A stretch of 64,000 nucleotides of DNA, taken from the NCBI GenBank assembly GCA_016648135.1, contig JADDOH010005152.1, positions 37,479 to 101,478 on the forward strand. The letters run 5' to 3'. The notes under the pieces are model-generated. The model saw nothing but the letters and a program-made list of their open reading frames with translations. It searched no databases and was not told the DNA's origin. Made by a program: the position numbers and the translations under genes. Positions within the stretch are counted from its first letter, which is position 1, and every line of letters begins with the position of its first letter. Positions 24,288 to 35,900 of the stretch are shown here, piece by piece. Source of the DNA: Agrypnia vestita (Eukaryota > Arthropoda > Insecta > Trichoptera > Phryganeidae).

Positions 24288-24430
24288 TAAAGGCCGGTTT
24301 TTTGATCAGTAGTAATAGTGATAGTTGAGCAAAAGACATAGATTTTGGAATTTTTCACCAATCGAAACACTTGTTTTTGCTAAAATCTATGTTTCTTTAA
24401 CTATTATTACTGATCCAACAACTGACCTTA
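24288..24430. mobile_element. Short MITE, family D, copy 1
   Basis: Left GGCCGGTTTTTTGATCAGTA and right TACTGATCCAACAACTGACC are inverted, flanked by TAA-like ends. Inside it shares the CATAGATTTT...CCAATCG pattern with the element at 27368-27510. Confidence 0.6.
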
Positions 24431-24943
24431 ATACAACTATGTGTTCATTGGAATATTGACACTAATTTAAAGCTTCAACAGTCATCATAATTTTCATCAA
24501 AAGTTATGTACAAATTATCTTTAGAAGATTATAAGATCATATTTAAACAATAGCTAACCAATACACTAAAAGTGATGTTTTAGTTAATCTTAGTCGACAG
24601 ATAAGAAAACATTTTAAAATAACAAAAGTGTTCATTTCCAACTTCCGATTAGGTTCTGATTAGTGTTACTCGAGCGTTAAAATTAATCTAGGTTTTCACA
24701 ATTGCTAATAAGCACAATGAATTAATTGAATATGTATTGTAATATTACTGATTGATATGACAGTTTCTTTGTGGTGCAACATGAATATGTATTTTAATTT
24801 ACACATAATTAAACTTTGAATACTTTATCAAAAAAAAGATGATTTTAAAATATGTCTATACAAAGCGGTTGTTATAGCGAGTCACCACTAACCAAGTTGT
24901 CATTATTCTAGGCATACCTGTATTTAAAATTAATAAAGCTTTA

Positions 24944-25117
24944 GGCCAGCGCCACGCTGCGCAAATCTTCCGTCGCCGAACTTCCGTGCATCAAATCAGT
25001 GAAAGAAACAGATCGACCGATCGTCCACATAGTGTATTTGACAAGCGCATATTATATGGTAAGAAATGTATCTAACGGCGTTCCGCCGCGGAAGATCCGC
25101 GCAGTGTGGCACTGGCC
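24944..25117. mobile_element. 174-bp GC-rich MITE with TTA duplication
   Basis: GGCCAGCGCCACGCTGCGCA and GCGCAGTGTGGCACTGGCC are inverted repeats of about 29 bp. TTA precedes (24941-24943) and follows (25118-25120), as in PIF/Harbinger MITEs. It stands out in composition from its AT-rich surroundings, downstream of the heparanase gene. Confidence 0.75.
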
Positions 25118-25410
25118 TTAAGAGCGATTTTCCACCCTTTTTAGCTGTGCATTAGTTGTTTACTTTTAAGGTATCCATAACACGTTTTCTTGAATCTTTA
25201 TATTTAGTTTCCATGACTCTTGGAAGAAAATATATACTTTACATTGTTCAAATTATTTAAGTCAGAATAAATTTCCTTGGATCTCCAAATTTTGCTAAGT
25301 TAGTTTAAAATATTAAGATCATTGTATGCGTTGCATGATGTGCTAGACATTATACATTTAATCTCAATGTGACATCATTATTTAATCTCAGTGTGATGGC
25401 ACAAAATTAT

Positions 25411-26931
25411 TCAATAATCGCAGAATGGTATATTTACATCATGGAGCACCCAAAATCCTAACGAATATGGCGGCATCTTTATTGATACAACATTAAAGAG
25501 TTTTCTTGGTATAATGTTCGGCAATTCTTGATTGTAAGACAACTTAACACCATTTAAAAGAACAATTTTTGATGTTCTATCTCCGTTGAGCGCTGTCAGT
25601 ACAAATTCGTCAACATCCACGAGAAGATTCAGGGCTGTTCCCGCTAATTCCAGTTCGATACTATGATCTTCCATGTTAATTCCATACACTGTTATACTTC
25701 TCTTCTGTTGAAGATTTTCTGAGGCACAGTGGCAATAAAGCCGTTGAAATTTAGATGTTGTTTTTATACAAGATATTACCTTTTCACCAACCAGGTTTTT
25801 AAACAATAAACTCAACCACCAATCGGGTAATGGATTTAAGTCCCGATCGATTAAACTGTAATTTGCTCCTAAAATACTCTGTCGTACGACAACTTGTAAA
25901 CCGTTCAACGCTGCCGTTCCCAATTTGTCTAGCCACAGTGGAGAGCCAGAAAATGTATTGGACAAACCGGGCGCTCCGCCTCCGTAAGCGCTGCTTGTTT
26001 CGGTTAACCACATATCGAGCCCTTTTTTATAGGGCATTATGTTTTCTAACATTGTATCAATCTGATTTTGTAACAAGTCCATCACATCAGGGTTCCAAAA
26101 ATCTTCAAGAGTAGCAATATGGCCATTGAGATAGTACTGGTGCCAAGCGATGGCATCTATATAGTCTGATGTTTCCGAGAGGAATTCTTTCATGTATTTG
26201 ATGCAACTAGGTCTTTTCGGTTGAGGCCTCGTCGTATCCGGTCCCACTAACAATGATTTTGGAAAATATATTTTTAAAAGTTTTCTCAAACTGATAAAAT
26301 CTTCGCTTAATTGGTGCGGGGTTAGCGAAACATTGAAAACATGTTCAAAGGAATTGGGCTCATTACCAAGTTGCCAATCAATTTCTAGATTATGAGCGCG
26401 TGAGAATTCAAACAACTCGATTGCGTTAGTAGGATCCCAATTTCTTCCTTTACGCAGTAACACATTCAAGTCAAACAAAAGTTTGAGATTTGTTTGGTTG
26501 CAAAATTTATTTATTTGCAACCAGTCAGCACTGTCCATGGTGAAGAATGGTAAAAACTTTCCATAGCAGGAAGTATCATTACATTTTTTAGGTTGGTGAC
26601 TAGTGAAATCACTCGAGTTGTGATTCAAAAATATTAACCGGTCAGACATAGTTCCCCCCAATCTCAGATATCCAGGTCCTAAAAGAGACGCCATTTGAAT
26701 AAGTTTTGGGGATTGTAAATGCAGACCATTCACACCATTGCTAATCTCAACTGTGTCCAATCCAACACTTAAAAAGTTTTTGTTAATGACGCTGACTGGC
26801 ACTGATTGTACGTCAATATAAATGATATAATTATTATCTGTACGTAACATAGTCCAAAAGGTTATCGAAAAAAGGACTGAAATGCAGACGACAACGAAAA
26901 GTTTTTCAACGATTTTTCCCGGGTAAAACAT
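25411..26931 (-). CDS. HPSE: Heparanase-like endo-beta-glucuronidase (GH79), single exon
   Basis: A complete 506-residue frame. Heparanases cleave heparan sulfate chains in the extracellular matrix or lysosome, and 506 residues is close to the usual full length (about 540). Residues 9-29 are hydrophobic and could be a signal peptide or type II anchor. YLRLGGTMSD (88-97) is the conserved sugar-binding start. WQLGNEPNSF (186-195) carries the acid/base Glu191, VGPDTTRPQPK follows at 229, AWHQYYLNG is at 262-270, and WLTETSSAYGGGAPGLS carries the nucleophile Glu311. Both catalytic glutamates are present, so the enzyme is probably active. The linker excised in the human enzyme appears short here. 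The start is the first in-frame Met and gives a sensible hydrophobic N-terminus. It lacks introns, which is odd next to the intron-rich MICU gene, and could reflect an old retrocopy or lineage intron loss. Confidence 0.93.
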   Translation of the reverse strand: MFYPGKIVEKLFVVVCISVLFSITFWTMLRTDNNYIIYIDVQSVPVSVINKNFLSVGLDTVEISNGVNGLHLQSPKLIQMASLLGPGYLRLGGTMSDRLIFLNHNSSDFTSHQPKKCNDTSCYGKFLPFFTMDSADWLQINKFCNQTNLKLLFDLNVLLRKGRNWDPTNAIELFEFSRAHNLEIDWQLGNEPNSFEHVFNVSLTPHQLSEDFISLRKLLKIYFPKSLLVGPDTTRPQPKRPSCIKYMKEFLSETSDYIDAIAWHQYYLNGHIATLEDFWNPDVMDLLQNQIDTMLENIMPYKKGLDMWLTETSSAYGGGAPGLSNTFSGSPLWLDKLGTAALNGLQVVVRQSILGANYSLIDRDLNPLPDWWLSLLFKNLVGEKVISCIKTTSKFQRLYCHCASENLQQKRSITVYGINMEDHSIELELAGTALNLLVDVDEFVLTALNGDRTSKIVLLNGVKLSYNQELPNIIPRKLFNVVSIKMPPYSLGFWVLHDVNIPFCDY

Positions 26932-27367
26932 TATTTTAAGAAAATATATTTTATTTTCAAATCAAAAAATATTATTAATAACATTCAGATCGCTGCAACA
27001 GTCATTAAATATATTTAAAACATCGAATTTCAGATTCTAACCAAGAACGATAGGTAGTATTTTAACGCCTAATGCACAAATCTGACAGGTGACAGGTGAC
27101 ATTTATTCAAATATTCAATCAAAAAAATAGGGCTCGTTCATATTCTTCTCTCATGTTGCTTCACTGGTTGAGTAGGTATGGGTTGAGTTGAGACACGCGA
27201 TAATCTTGATATACCGGAGTAGGGGGGGTAAGGTCTGAGGGGTCAGAGGTGATATAAAATCGCGGTGTGGTAAACCGGCCGGGAGATCTCAGATCTACGT
27301 AAGCCGGCGGTTACTGGCGGTTACGCCCTCCCCTAGGTACAATCAAAACGTCAGGTGACTGACTAGG
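26932..27367. other. Upstream flank of the heparanase gene
   Basis: Presumed promoter and 5' UTR of the heparanase gene. It is AT-rich near the start codon, then turns GC-rich from about 27200. No clear TATA box at a diagnostic distance was identified. A second copy of TGACAGG occurs at about 27080-27095. Confidence 0.35.
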
Positions 27368-27510
27368 GGCCGGTTGTTTCAAGTTCGATCAAAGTAAGCG
27401 GTCGATAAAAGCATAGATTTTTACGAAAACGGATCGTCTGATTGGTGGAGAACGTAAAATTTCAGTTTAAACTCTACGCTTACTTTGATCGAATTTGAAA
27501 CAACCGGGCC
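27368..27510. mobile_element. Short MITE, family D, copy 2
   Basis: GGCCGGTTGTTTCAAGTTCG and GAATTTGAAACAACCGGGCC are inverted, and inner segments (CAAAGTAAGC against GCTTACTTTG) continue the pairing. TAGG-like words border both ends. Related to 24288-24430 and, more distantly, to 55411-55507. Confidence 0.7.
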
Positions 27511-27779
27511 TAGGACACTGATATCTCGAGGCGGGTGAAGGGATATAAAAATAATAAAATCGAAACAATTTTACAAGTTTCTATATTGGGTAAAGTAGCA
27601 AATTAATTTACATGAAACATTAATCTTAACTTACATACGACGCAGCAAAGTGGTTACTAATTTAAAAATTACATGAACCCTAATTTAGAGGGAGAGGACA
27701 AAATTATAAACAAAGAAAGAAAAAAGACAAAACACATAAAAAATCTGATCTTACTGCTAAAATGGATGGTGACGAGATT

Positions 27780-28480
27780 AAATTAACACTTCGGTAGAAC
27801 CAGGTGGGCGGAGAAAAAGTCTTTAGATCGGGGTAACCTGTTTCGGAGAGTTCGGCAGGTGTCTTCTTCGTGCTGCTTCGTGGTGGGCGGCGGCTTCTGG
27901 CGTCGGCGTCGTCCTCTGACTGTGCAGGCTACGTCGGCGGCTTCTGACGTCGGCGTCGTGGCGGTCGTCGGCAGAGGGGCGTCGCTTCTTTTGTCGCTGG
28001 GCGTCGCGGCGGTACACTGTGCGTCGCGGTTTCTGATACGTCGTTTCTGGCGTCGCGATGCCGATTCGGTGGTCGCTACCGTTCGGACTTACTTTCTTCG
28101 AGAGTTACCAGGGTATTCGGCCGGACCGATTTTACGGGTCAGGCTAGAGTTCCTGGTTTCTCCACCTTCAGCTTCTAACTTCAACTCATAACTGCACTCG
28201 ACTCAACTCAACTCAACTGCCTTCTTGGCGGCCGGCTTCGCCTTATATTCTCTCCCCGGCGACCCAGGGTGTGGTCGCGGGGAGTCGAGGGGAAGCCTCC
28301 AGTTGGTCTCTCGCCGATTGGCTCCTTTGATGTCCGCCTCCGTCGTTCATTCGTCTCTCTTGATCCCTCCTAGGTCCCGATTGACGCTATTGGTTACTGA
28401 ACCCAATGTTGCCTCCGTTCCGCCCCCTATTGTTCTCCCAGTTTGCGGCTAATCTCGATGCTTTTCTGGTATGTAGGCCT
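27780..28480. other. GC-rich block with GGCGTCG repeats
   Basis: A roughly 0.7-kb block of strongly higher GC and CpG content. TTCTGGCGTCGGCGTCGT recurs with changes at about 27895, 27940, 28030 and 28045. CAACTCAACTCAACTG forms a short CAACT run at about 28200. The 110-codon + strand frame at 27859-28191 is arginine/serine-rich and looks like a by-product of the composition. It may be a CpG-island-like promoter for the heparanase gene or an unseen neighbour, or the LTR of an element; I cannot decide. Confidence 0.4.
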
Positions 28481-28851
28481 AAACACTTTGTTATTTCACG
28501 AACGCTTTGTTCACTGTTCATATCCCTATCCCGTCACCAAAAAAACATTGCAAAATGAACTAAACTTAAGGAAAATATTACAGTACAAATTGGCAAAGGC
28601 GGAAAATTGAAAACACAAATTCGCATCAACACTTATTACCCAAAAATAAAACTGCTTACATATACATACTTAATTAAATCGACACGCCAGACATATTTTT
28701 ATCGACCAGTTATTTCTACCATTATTGACTAATTACATGGGATTGACGCAGGGTTTCATTAGATCACAGTAAAATTCCTTGAGTATGCATTACAATATTA
28801 ATCTTATTATTAAGTCGTCGGTTTGATTCTTACAGTAGGCCTCTCAATATT

Positions 28852-28966
28852 TAACGTTATTTATACATCACATCGTTATAGGTCAATCCTTATCATTAAC
28901 ATTGATTCAACGTTATTTATGCATTACATCATTACAGGTCAATCCTTATCATTTACATTTAAAATT
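28852..28966. repeat. Two tandem copies of a ~60-bp sequence
   Basis: AACGTTATTTATACATCACA...GGTCAATCCTTATCATT is followed directly by AACGTTATTTATGCATTACA...GGTCAATCCTTATCATT, with few differences. Confidence 0.75.
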
Positions 28967-31594
28967 TACCACTCCGCATATCCTCTTCCTTTCTTTTTCT
29001 TTTTAATTTTTTTTTCTTTAACAATGACAACATGTACTTGATACTTAGTTTTATTTTTAATTTTAGCTTAAATAAAACAAGCTATCGTACTTCTTAGTTG
29101 GACCAAACATATTTGTCAATATGTGACATAGAGATACAAAACAAAGGGCTAAAATTATACAGACATCGTGGCATTTCTTAGTGAATCAATTAACATAAAA
29201 ACTTATTTACATGGGATACATGCTTCAAGCGGGTCCCCTAATGTTAATGTTCTGTATACATCTTTGTAATTTCTTTTGGGATTACAAAGTACATGAATTT
29301 GCATCAACGCCACTTTCCCGAAAGGAATGCTTACATATACTAACATAATCAAATTCGATAAACATTTTTTTTTCAAGAAATTATGTTAAACCTTATTACT
29401 AGAAGAAAAATTAAGAAAACTTGGCGTAAATTAATTAATGTAACATTATTTACACCTAAATAATGAAAATTCTTACTTCAATATGTAAGCTGGATTGAAT
29501 GCAAAACATTTTTTTTTAGGACTTTCATTATACTAATCATTATCTTATCAAATCAGCTTTCTTCCACCCCTGGTATAAGAATAAAAATAGAGAACACTAA
29601 AAAAAATTATATAAGCCACATTCCACCAGGCAGACAATTGAAAATTTTCCAAACAAGAATTATTTTCGAAACACTACCGGTAGCGGAAGTCCCTACTACA
29701 ATTAACTAACTTCATAATTTTCGTTATGTTTTTCTTTTTTTTTTAAAGCGGACAAATACCAAAGTGAATGGTGTATCGTAAAGGGTGAAATTAATTACAA
29801 ATAAATAATAATAAAGCTCGAAAGCTTTATTATTACTAGATTAAAACAACTATTTTAAAACAGACCGACAAATCATATTGCTTAAACGAGTAATCAAAAC
29901 AATAATTGCATGTTTACAGATAGGTTATATACCTACAACCTACAAATTTGTATATAAAAAAAAAACACAATATTGGGAGCTTGAATAACTAATGACAAAT
30001 TAACATTATTCTTAAAAATAATTAAAACTCACAAATTAACATTATTCAACTAGGTGTATGTAATATATGAAAACAAGACATGAAAGCCTCGATCTAAAGT
30101 AATATTAATGTTTATTCCAACACGGCATTTACTTATTTGCAATTAATTAAACTATTTTGTTTCAACCCCGTGTGCTAAAATTCATTCTGCAGACAGATTT
30201 CAAAAGACTAAAAAGTCGGAATCTTATATCTCTTCAACCGTGTTACATTTTTTCACGAGATAATATTCTATTACGTTATATATTATATATTACATCAATA
30301 TCAAACATCGTCGGCAATAATACAATTAAGTTTTTTTCCTTTTGTTACGATCAATACATTTTCTATTATTTGCTACAAGTTAGATTAATTCGGGATGATC
30401 TCGTTATTATTTCAAATTGCAATGTCCCGTTCATTTCGGTACTTAACAATAGAATACGGAATAAATGAGGAAACTACATATAAAACGAGTAACATCCACC
30501 TGCAGAGGTGGTCTGGGTTATCTAAACAATCATTACCTTACTTAAATTAAACATATCAGTTGCTCATTAATTAGGTACATATTACATTGATATTATGATT
30601 CACCACTTTGCCTCAATTTCTAATTCAGCCTCTACCTTCTTAATTGATTGACCCCTGTTATCTTTATTGATAATGACCGCCTGGTCGTGCGTTGCGGGAT
30701 CCTCGCGCCCTTATAATATAATTTATACGATCCTACATCTCGCGGATAGTGTCGCCATGTGGGGGATCGGTATGTCAGCGCTTTCTAAAACATCTCTATT
30801 GTCTGTCGAGGACAATAGTAAGTTTACTGCGACGACTTTCGGAATTATTATCTTGTTTTTCTAAAAAAATGTCTTTCCCAAAACAATGGCGACTTCTCTA
30901 ACAAACGCAGCTTTCTAAACCGTTGTCCCATGTGTTCGCATTTGGCCAAGATGTTCTTTCTATTGTTTAATCGGGGTTAGAGATATACGTCCCGCTGCAA
31001 GAAAAGGTTTACCGTTTTTACCCTTCCAAGATGTTACTTAAGAACAAAAGGTTGCGAACGTATTGCCCATCCTAACAAAAGGCCGTGCACTATTAATGTC
31101 TTTGGCGATGCCCAACGCCCTCGGCAACCCTAACTTTCTAATTCATTGTTTCGTATGTTTTATGGCGGGCTATCCTAAGAGCGATCGTCCGTCGCAATGT
31201 TATTTTTTTGAACAATAGGTCACATATTTCGTCCTCGAACAAAAGATCGAACATGCCGGGGCTGCCCTGGCTGTGACCACATGGCGCGTGATCTTCGAAA
31301 CATGGGCGCTTTGATTTCGGTATTGCCCTAGGACAAAATTAATAACCTGGTTCGCGTCATATTCCGGTACATCAATCTCATAGCTAGACGGAATGATCAA
31401 AAACATATATAAATAGGTACATATCTCAAGTATGAATAATTTTGACGAAATGTTTCTAACAAATTAGGATCTCACATTTTAATTTCAGATTTCAACACGA
31501 AGTATTTCGATAATGTAGCCCAGTGAAACCTGGTGAAACCTACGACACGCTAGTCCAAGATCGCCACGCAACAATGTTTCGGATGACAAGCTAA
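28967..31594. other. Unassigned A+T-rich region with a higher-GC remnant
   Basis: The sequence is mostly featureless. A short palindrome lies at about 29809-29836 (AATAATAAAGCT/AGCTTTATTATT). From about 30600 to 31400 the composition rises. There the - strand has a short open frame ending at about 30609 that reads EDPATHDQAVIINKDNRGQS then IKKVEAELEIEAKW. I do not recognise it; it may be the tail of a decayed retroelement. Confidence 0.35.
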
Positions 31595-32356
31595 AGCCAT
31601 GTATTCACTAGGGGACAAATCGCGAAACATTCCGCTCGGCATGTCGCATCAACATCTATGCTCATGTTTCGGGGACAATGTCGCGGTCATTTGACGTGTA
31701 CACACCGGGACTCGCATATCTTGTCGCGGAAATATCATCCGGTGAGGTTATGTTGACAGCTGCGGTATCTCATTTGGCGAAAACGGGGTTCCGCGCAATT
31801 CGAAATGTTTTTTTGGGTCGCAATTTCAAATTAACGAGGTTTTACTGTAGTAAATTGAATATTATTAAAAACAAGGTCCTTTTTGCAAATAATTATTGTT
31901 TTCCAGACGTCGCGGAAATATATCGCCCTATGAGATTATGATGACAGCCGCGTATCTATTCATGTTAATGAGTTTATTGAAATGTAAGAGGAGAAAAAAG
32001 AGGAGAATGCGAAATTATTTACTGCAAAGAGAAAGAAGGACGGACATTCTGTGCGATCTTCGATCGATACAGCTCGATCAGTTCAAGAACGATTTCGTTT
32101 CCCCGCATTGTCATCTTGACAGATACAGCGCATGCGTATTCACTTGTAAACATACCACGTGGTACTGACGCTCCGCGGAATGTTGCAGTGAGTACGCTCG
32201 GGTACCGTGCGCATGGCAACGTTGCCACGGCACGTAGAAATGCCGCGCTATGTTGTGCGCGACGTGGCGGAACAGTGCACGACGTTGCAATGTCACGTAG
32301 ACTCTATGCCGCGCGTGCTGTTGAGGGACAATTTGTCCCCTAGTGAATACATGGCT
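31595..32356. mobile_element. 762-bp Harbinger-like MITE, copy 2
   Basis: Reverse orientation and the same length as 4811-5572. AGCCATGTATTCACTAGGGG starts it, and CCCTAGTGAATACATGGCT ends it. TAA flanks both ends (31592-31594 and 32357-32359). Internal differences from copy 1 are few. Its right-hand 180 bp are part of the large inverted duplication, because they recur at 42595-42776. Confidence 0.85.
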
Positions 32357-35300
32357 TAATCATTTCAGCGGCTTGATGGATTCACAATTACTAATATTAT
32401 AGTGCGAATATTTTATAACGGTACATGAAAACACGATTTTAATATGACGTAAGCTGCTGGCGGTTTTTAGGAATATGTATGAATAATTGAATATGTAGTA
32501 AGAATCGAAGGTCGGAGGTTGTTCCAGAAACCACGAACCGGTTCAAAGTTCAAAGGACTACGCCCGAGCCAAAAGGATTCGGTTCAATATGTTCTTCTTT
32601 TTAATTTTAATTATCTAAATGAACTATTTACACGTTTAATCCACAAATTATTGTTATTTTTTCAAGATCAAATACAAAACAAACATTCTTACTTTCGTTA
32701 CTTATTAATATATCTGTACCTAAAAGGCTATAGGTCGATTGTGCCAATTTGGTTTATAGTAGTCTTTCATTTGAAGCATGGATTCCACCAATCCATCAAC
32801 CAGTTTTCGTAAAAATTTACGCTTGAAATAAATTCTTACTATAAACAAAGTTGATCAGTTAGTTCTATTTATCTTGTGTTCATTTAACAAGATAACAGAA
32901 AACACAGAAAAACATATTTCTTAATTTTATATGAATTAAAATTAACGTAGAATAAAAATAAAAATTGAATTAACGAAGCACATTTATGATTTTTGGTTGT
33001 TTTGTAGTTGTTTAATCAAAAAACTATATTATTAGTGTTAAGTATTGAACTTTTGCACGCAATAATTTGTGTCCTTGTGTGCGAGTAGTCCAGTAGTGAA
33101 TTAAGATATTGCTTATTTTTTCTATGATTTCGACTATATAGTGGTGTTGTGATTTTTTGGAATTCTGCCGTACCATAATAATTATTAAATATTTCAAAAA
33201 CGGTTAAGTCTTGCAGTTGTAATAAACCTGACCTATCCGTGTATAAAGTGGTTGAGCCTTGGCTCACCGAACCGAAGCTACCAACTAAATTTTTTTCGAA
33301 TCTAACCGAAATTAATAAACCATCTAATATAAGTTCTAATTCAGATACGTAAACTAAATGATCTCGATCGTACTGTTCCGAAATACACATTATAAAATAG
33401 ATAATAACCTATGAGTTTCTTCTACGTAGATAAAAGGTTAGAATTATCCGTTTTGAATGAACTGAAAGGATTATTTTGTAAGAACGCAATGCGGTCGTAA
33501 TGTCTCTTATCGATGTTTAATTAATATCAAAATCCTATTAAGTTCTCGCAAGTTTCATTCTAAATGCAAATACTAATGGCGTTTATCCTAGTTTACCAGG
33601 ATATGTCTCTATACTCGATTATTTATTAAATGGCTCATGATGTCGTTTTTTTCCCTAATTTATAAATAAATAAATCACTATACTCTCGCTCAATTACTAT
33701 AGAGACGTCGAAGTTATTGGCTCGTGATATCGTCTTTAGTCTATAACTCCCCCCTATTGTGACGCACATGGTAACCCAAATCTTTCAGAAAACGTGTTGG
33801 AGATTCTATATTTACACATACAAAGATAATAATTTGCTCATTTTAACTCGGACTTGACTACAATACGTATAAAATTTATTGTTTTGAGATTCCATTTACT
33901 GGAATAACTAATCATGACAGAAACGAATAATATCTGAAAGAAAAGGCACATTAACATTTCATTTTTTTAAATTTGCTTACTTTTTGTTGGCTGCTCCTAT
34001 ATACAATTTATAGTTTGGAGAAAAACACATAATCAGATTGTTTCAGTGATTCGCCTCTGGATTGATTATCTTGGTAGAAACTGTATTTATCTGCAAACCG
34101 AGAGTCTAATAATTTGAAAATAGGTCTTCTTCCGAGTGTGTGATGTCCGTCGCCAACAGTACTTCACTTTTCTCGCTAGGAATTTATTTAACAAGTGTAA
34201 AAATGAATCTATGGAAAGGAGGATTGATATCCGTGGGTAATGACATATCCTCGGTTTCCGCGCTTAAGGAGCCCCAAGCCCGCTCCCTATATGACCATGG
34301 AACACTACCATAATAAACAGTTCCTCTGGCGTTTCCTTTACCTTGATAAAAAATCCGAGGCTAGATCTTGATATAGTCAAGTATAGTATATTCCATTGCC
34401 TCGACAAATCGTCAGCATTCCGAAGAAAATGTAAATCCAAAGTATACCAAAACTTTAGGGATCGCTTGCGTCTAAAGATTAGGTTGGAAGATATTAAGAG
34501 TGGCATCTAATTCTTTTTACGGGTCATTGCGTCTAAAAGAATGTTGGTTATTAGTTTAAAGCTGATTATAGCAATTTATCCTCTGTGGAGTATAAAGATA
34601 ATTTCTTTGTAATTGAAAATGTGAATTCCTCTTCGTAGAATGAAGAAAATTATGTCTAATCAATGGAACATTCCACGTGAACAGAATATATTAACCATGT
34701 GTCAATACATTCATATATATCCAAAGCGTAGTGAATAAATCTACTTCACCAACTTCCTATGACCATGTGACTATATTTATACAATAATTAAACGAGTTGT
34801 CTGAAGCAACATAATTCGTATATAAGATTTATAAGATATAAGATTTTATTTCAAATATAGTTGAAGCAAAAGCAAACGTCCGAACAAAATCACATTATTC
34901 AGGGGTGTATCCTGAACCGGTTGCGCATAATTAATAACCCGATTCACTTTCTCTCCCTCCCGTTCATATAAGTCAGAATGAATTATTTCGCAATCACAGC
35001 GCTCTCACCTAGAAGTTACTTCCTTCAATCAAGTATAGGCGTAATGTCGACCCATCTGTACTTCTTGAAATCCTCTAGTTAGAACTAGTTCTTTATATAT
35101 AGAGAATATGCACGTAATTATGGATTTTTTGTCCTCATGATTAAACGTCTCCTTGGCAAGAAGCGGGGCAAACCCAAAACAATCAACTCACTTCATTCAC
35201 TCCCTCTCATGCATTCAAATGATTTGAATTATGTCTAATGGGATTGAATATGAATTGGTTCTTATCTTCCTCCAAAATCCATGTACACTTCTGATTCCGA

Positions 35301-35694
35301 GAGCATTCCCTACGTTAATTCTTGTCCATTCCAGTATATCTGACCCATCCAAAATCACACCGAACTAATTCCAGAGGTCAACATCACCAGACTTCGGACC
35401 AAACGTCTAGCCAGTGAGTTATTTCAGGGCAATGTTCCCTTATAGGAATAAGGCCTTACTTATAAACCCCCATTCTGACGTATACCATGGTCTTTATACT
35501 CCGATGCTTGTTGACTACCAAAACAGAACGATGCCATCGCTAGACGAGTCATACTATTTCAATCCTAACCGCATTATCTATAATGAATCTAAAATATCGA
35601 CATAATTTTAGTACTCGAAATAAATATATATATGGACTATTCACGCACTCCTGATGCTGAAGGCATCCCTACGTTGATTCTTGTTCATTACAGT
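32175..35694 (-). repeat. Left arm of a large inverted duplication
   Basis: This is the reverse complement of 39300-42776. The distal part (32175 to about 33.6 kb) is nearly identical to its partner: a 97-codon frame (32519-32812) is the same in both arms, and a 124-codon - strand frame (33016-33390) differs at one Leu/Ile. Proximal to about 33.6 kb the arms differ noticeably, with small indels and substitutions. An 80-codon - strand frame at 34264-34506 is diverged from 40530-40763. No encoded protein is recognised. Confidence 0.85.
33016..33390 (-). CDS. Unrecognised 124-codon frame in left arm
   Basis: It begins MCISEQYDRDHLVYVSELEL and ends STLNTNNIVF-like residues, with no signal peptide, no membrane segment and no motif I know. 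It is conserved almost perfectly at 41561-41935 (+). Diverged fragments at 42799-43006 and 54450-54640 break the frame by insertions. Identity between copies is as high in flanking non-coding DNA, so conservation does not show selection on a protein. It may be only a chance frame in the repeat. Confidence 0.2.
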   Translation of the reverse strand: MCISEQYDRDHLVYVSELELILDGLLISVRFEKNLVGSFGSVSQGSTTLYTDRSGLLQLQDLTVFEIFNNYYGTAEFQKITTPLYSRNHRKNKQYLNSLLDYSHTRTQIIACKSSILNTNNIVF

Positions 35695-35900
35695 TGTGAT
35701 GAATTTAACCTGCCACCCTATTACAAGAAATAAGAAATACAATAATAATTATATTGAATATCTCCAAAAGAACTATTTAAGATTAATTTATTACTTGTGT
35801 TGTGAGAGTCACGACTGCGCCACTGACGACAGGACGCCGATTCAAAATAATAATAATATTATTCGTATTGGAGAAAAGTTTCACTACACCCATGGTAGAT

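Noticed and set aside
27859..28191. 110-codon frame in the GC-rich block
   Set aside because: Low-complexity composition effect, overlapped by a frame on the other strand, no domain.
27780..28480. Ribosomal RNA fragment
   Set aside because: GC-rich in an AT-rich genome, but no conserved rRNA core motif was recognised.
32519..32812. 97-codon frame identical in both arms
   Set aside because: Its identity equals that of flanking non-coding arm sequence, it includes the MITE-like CCACCAATCC core, and no domain is visible.
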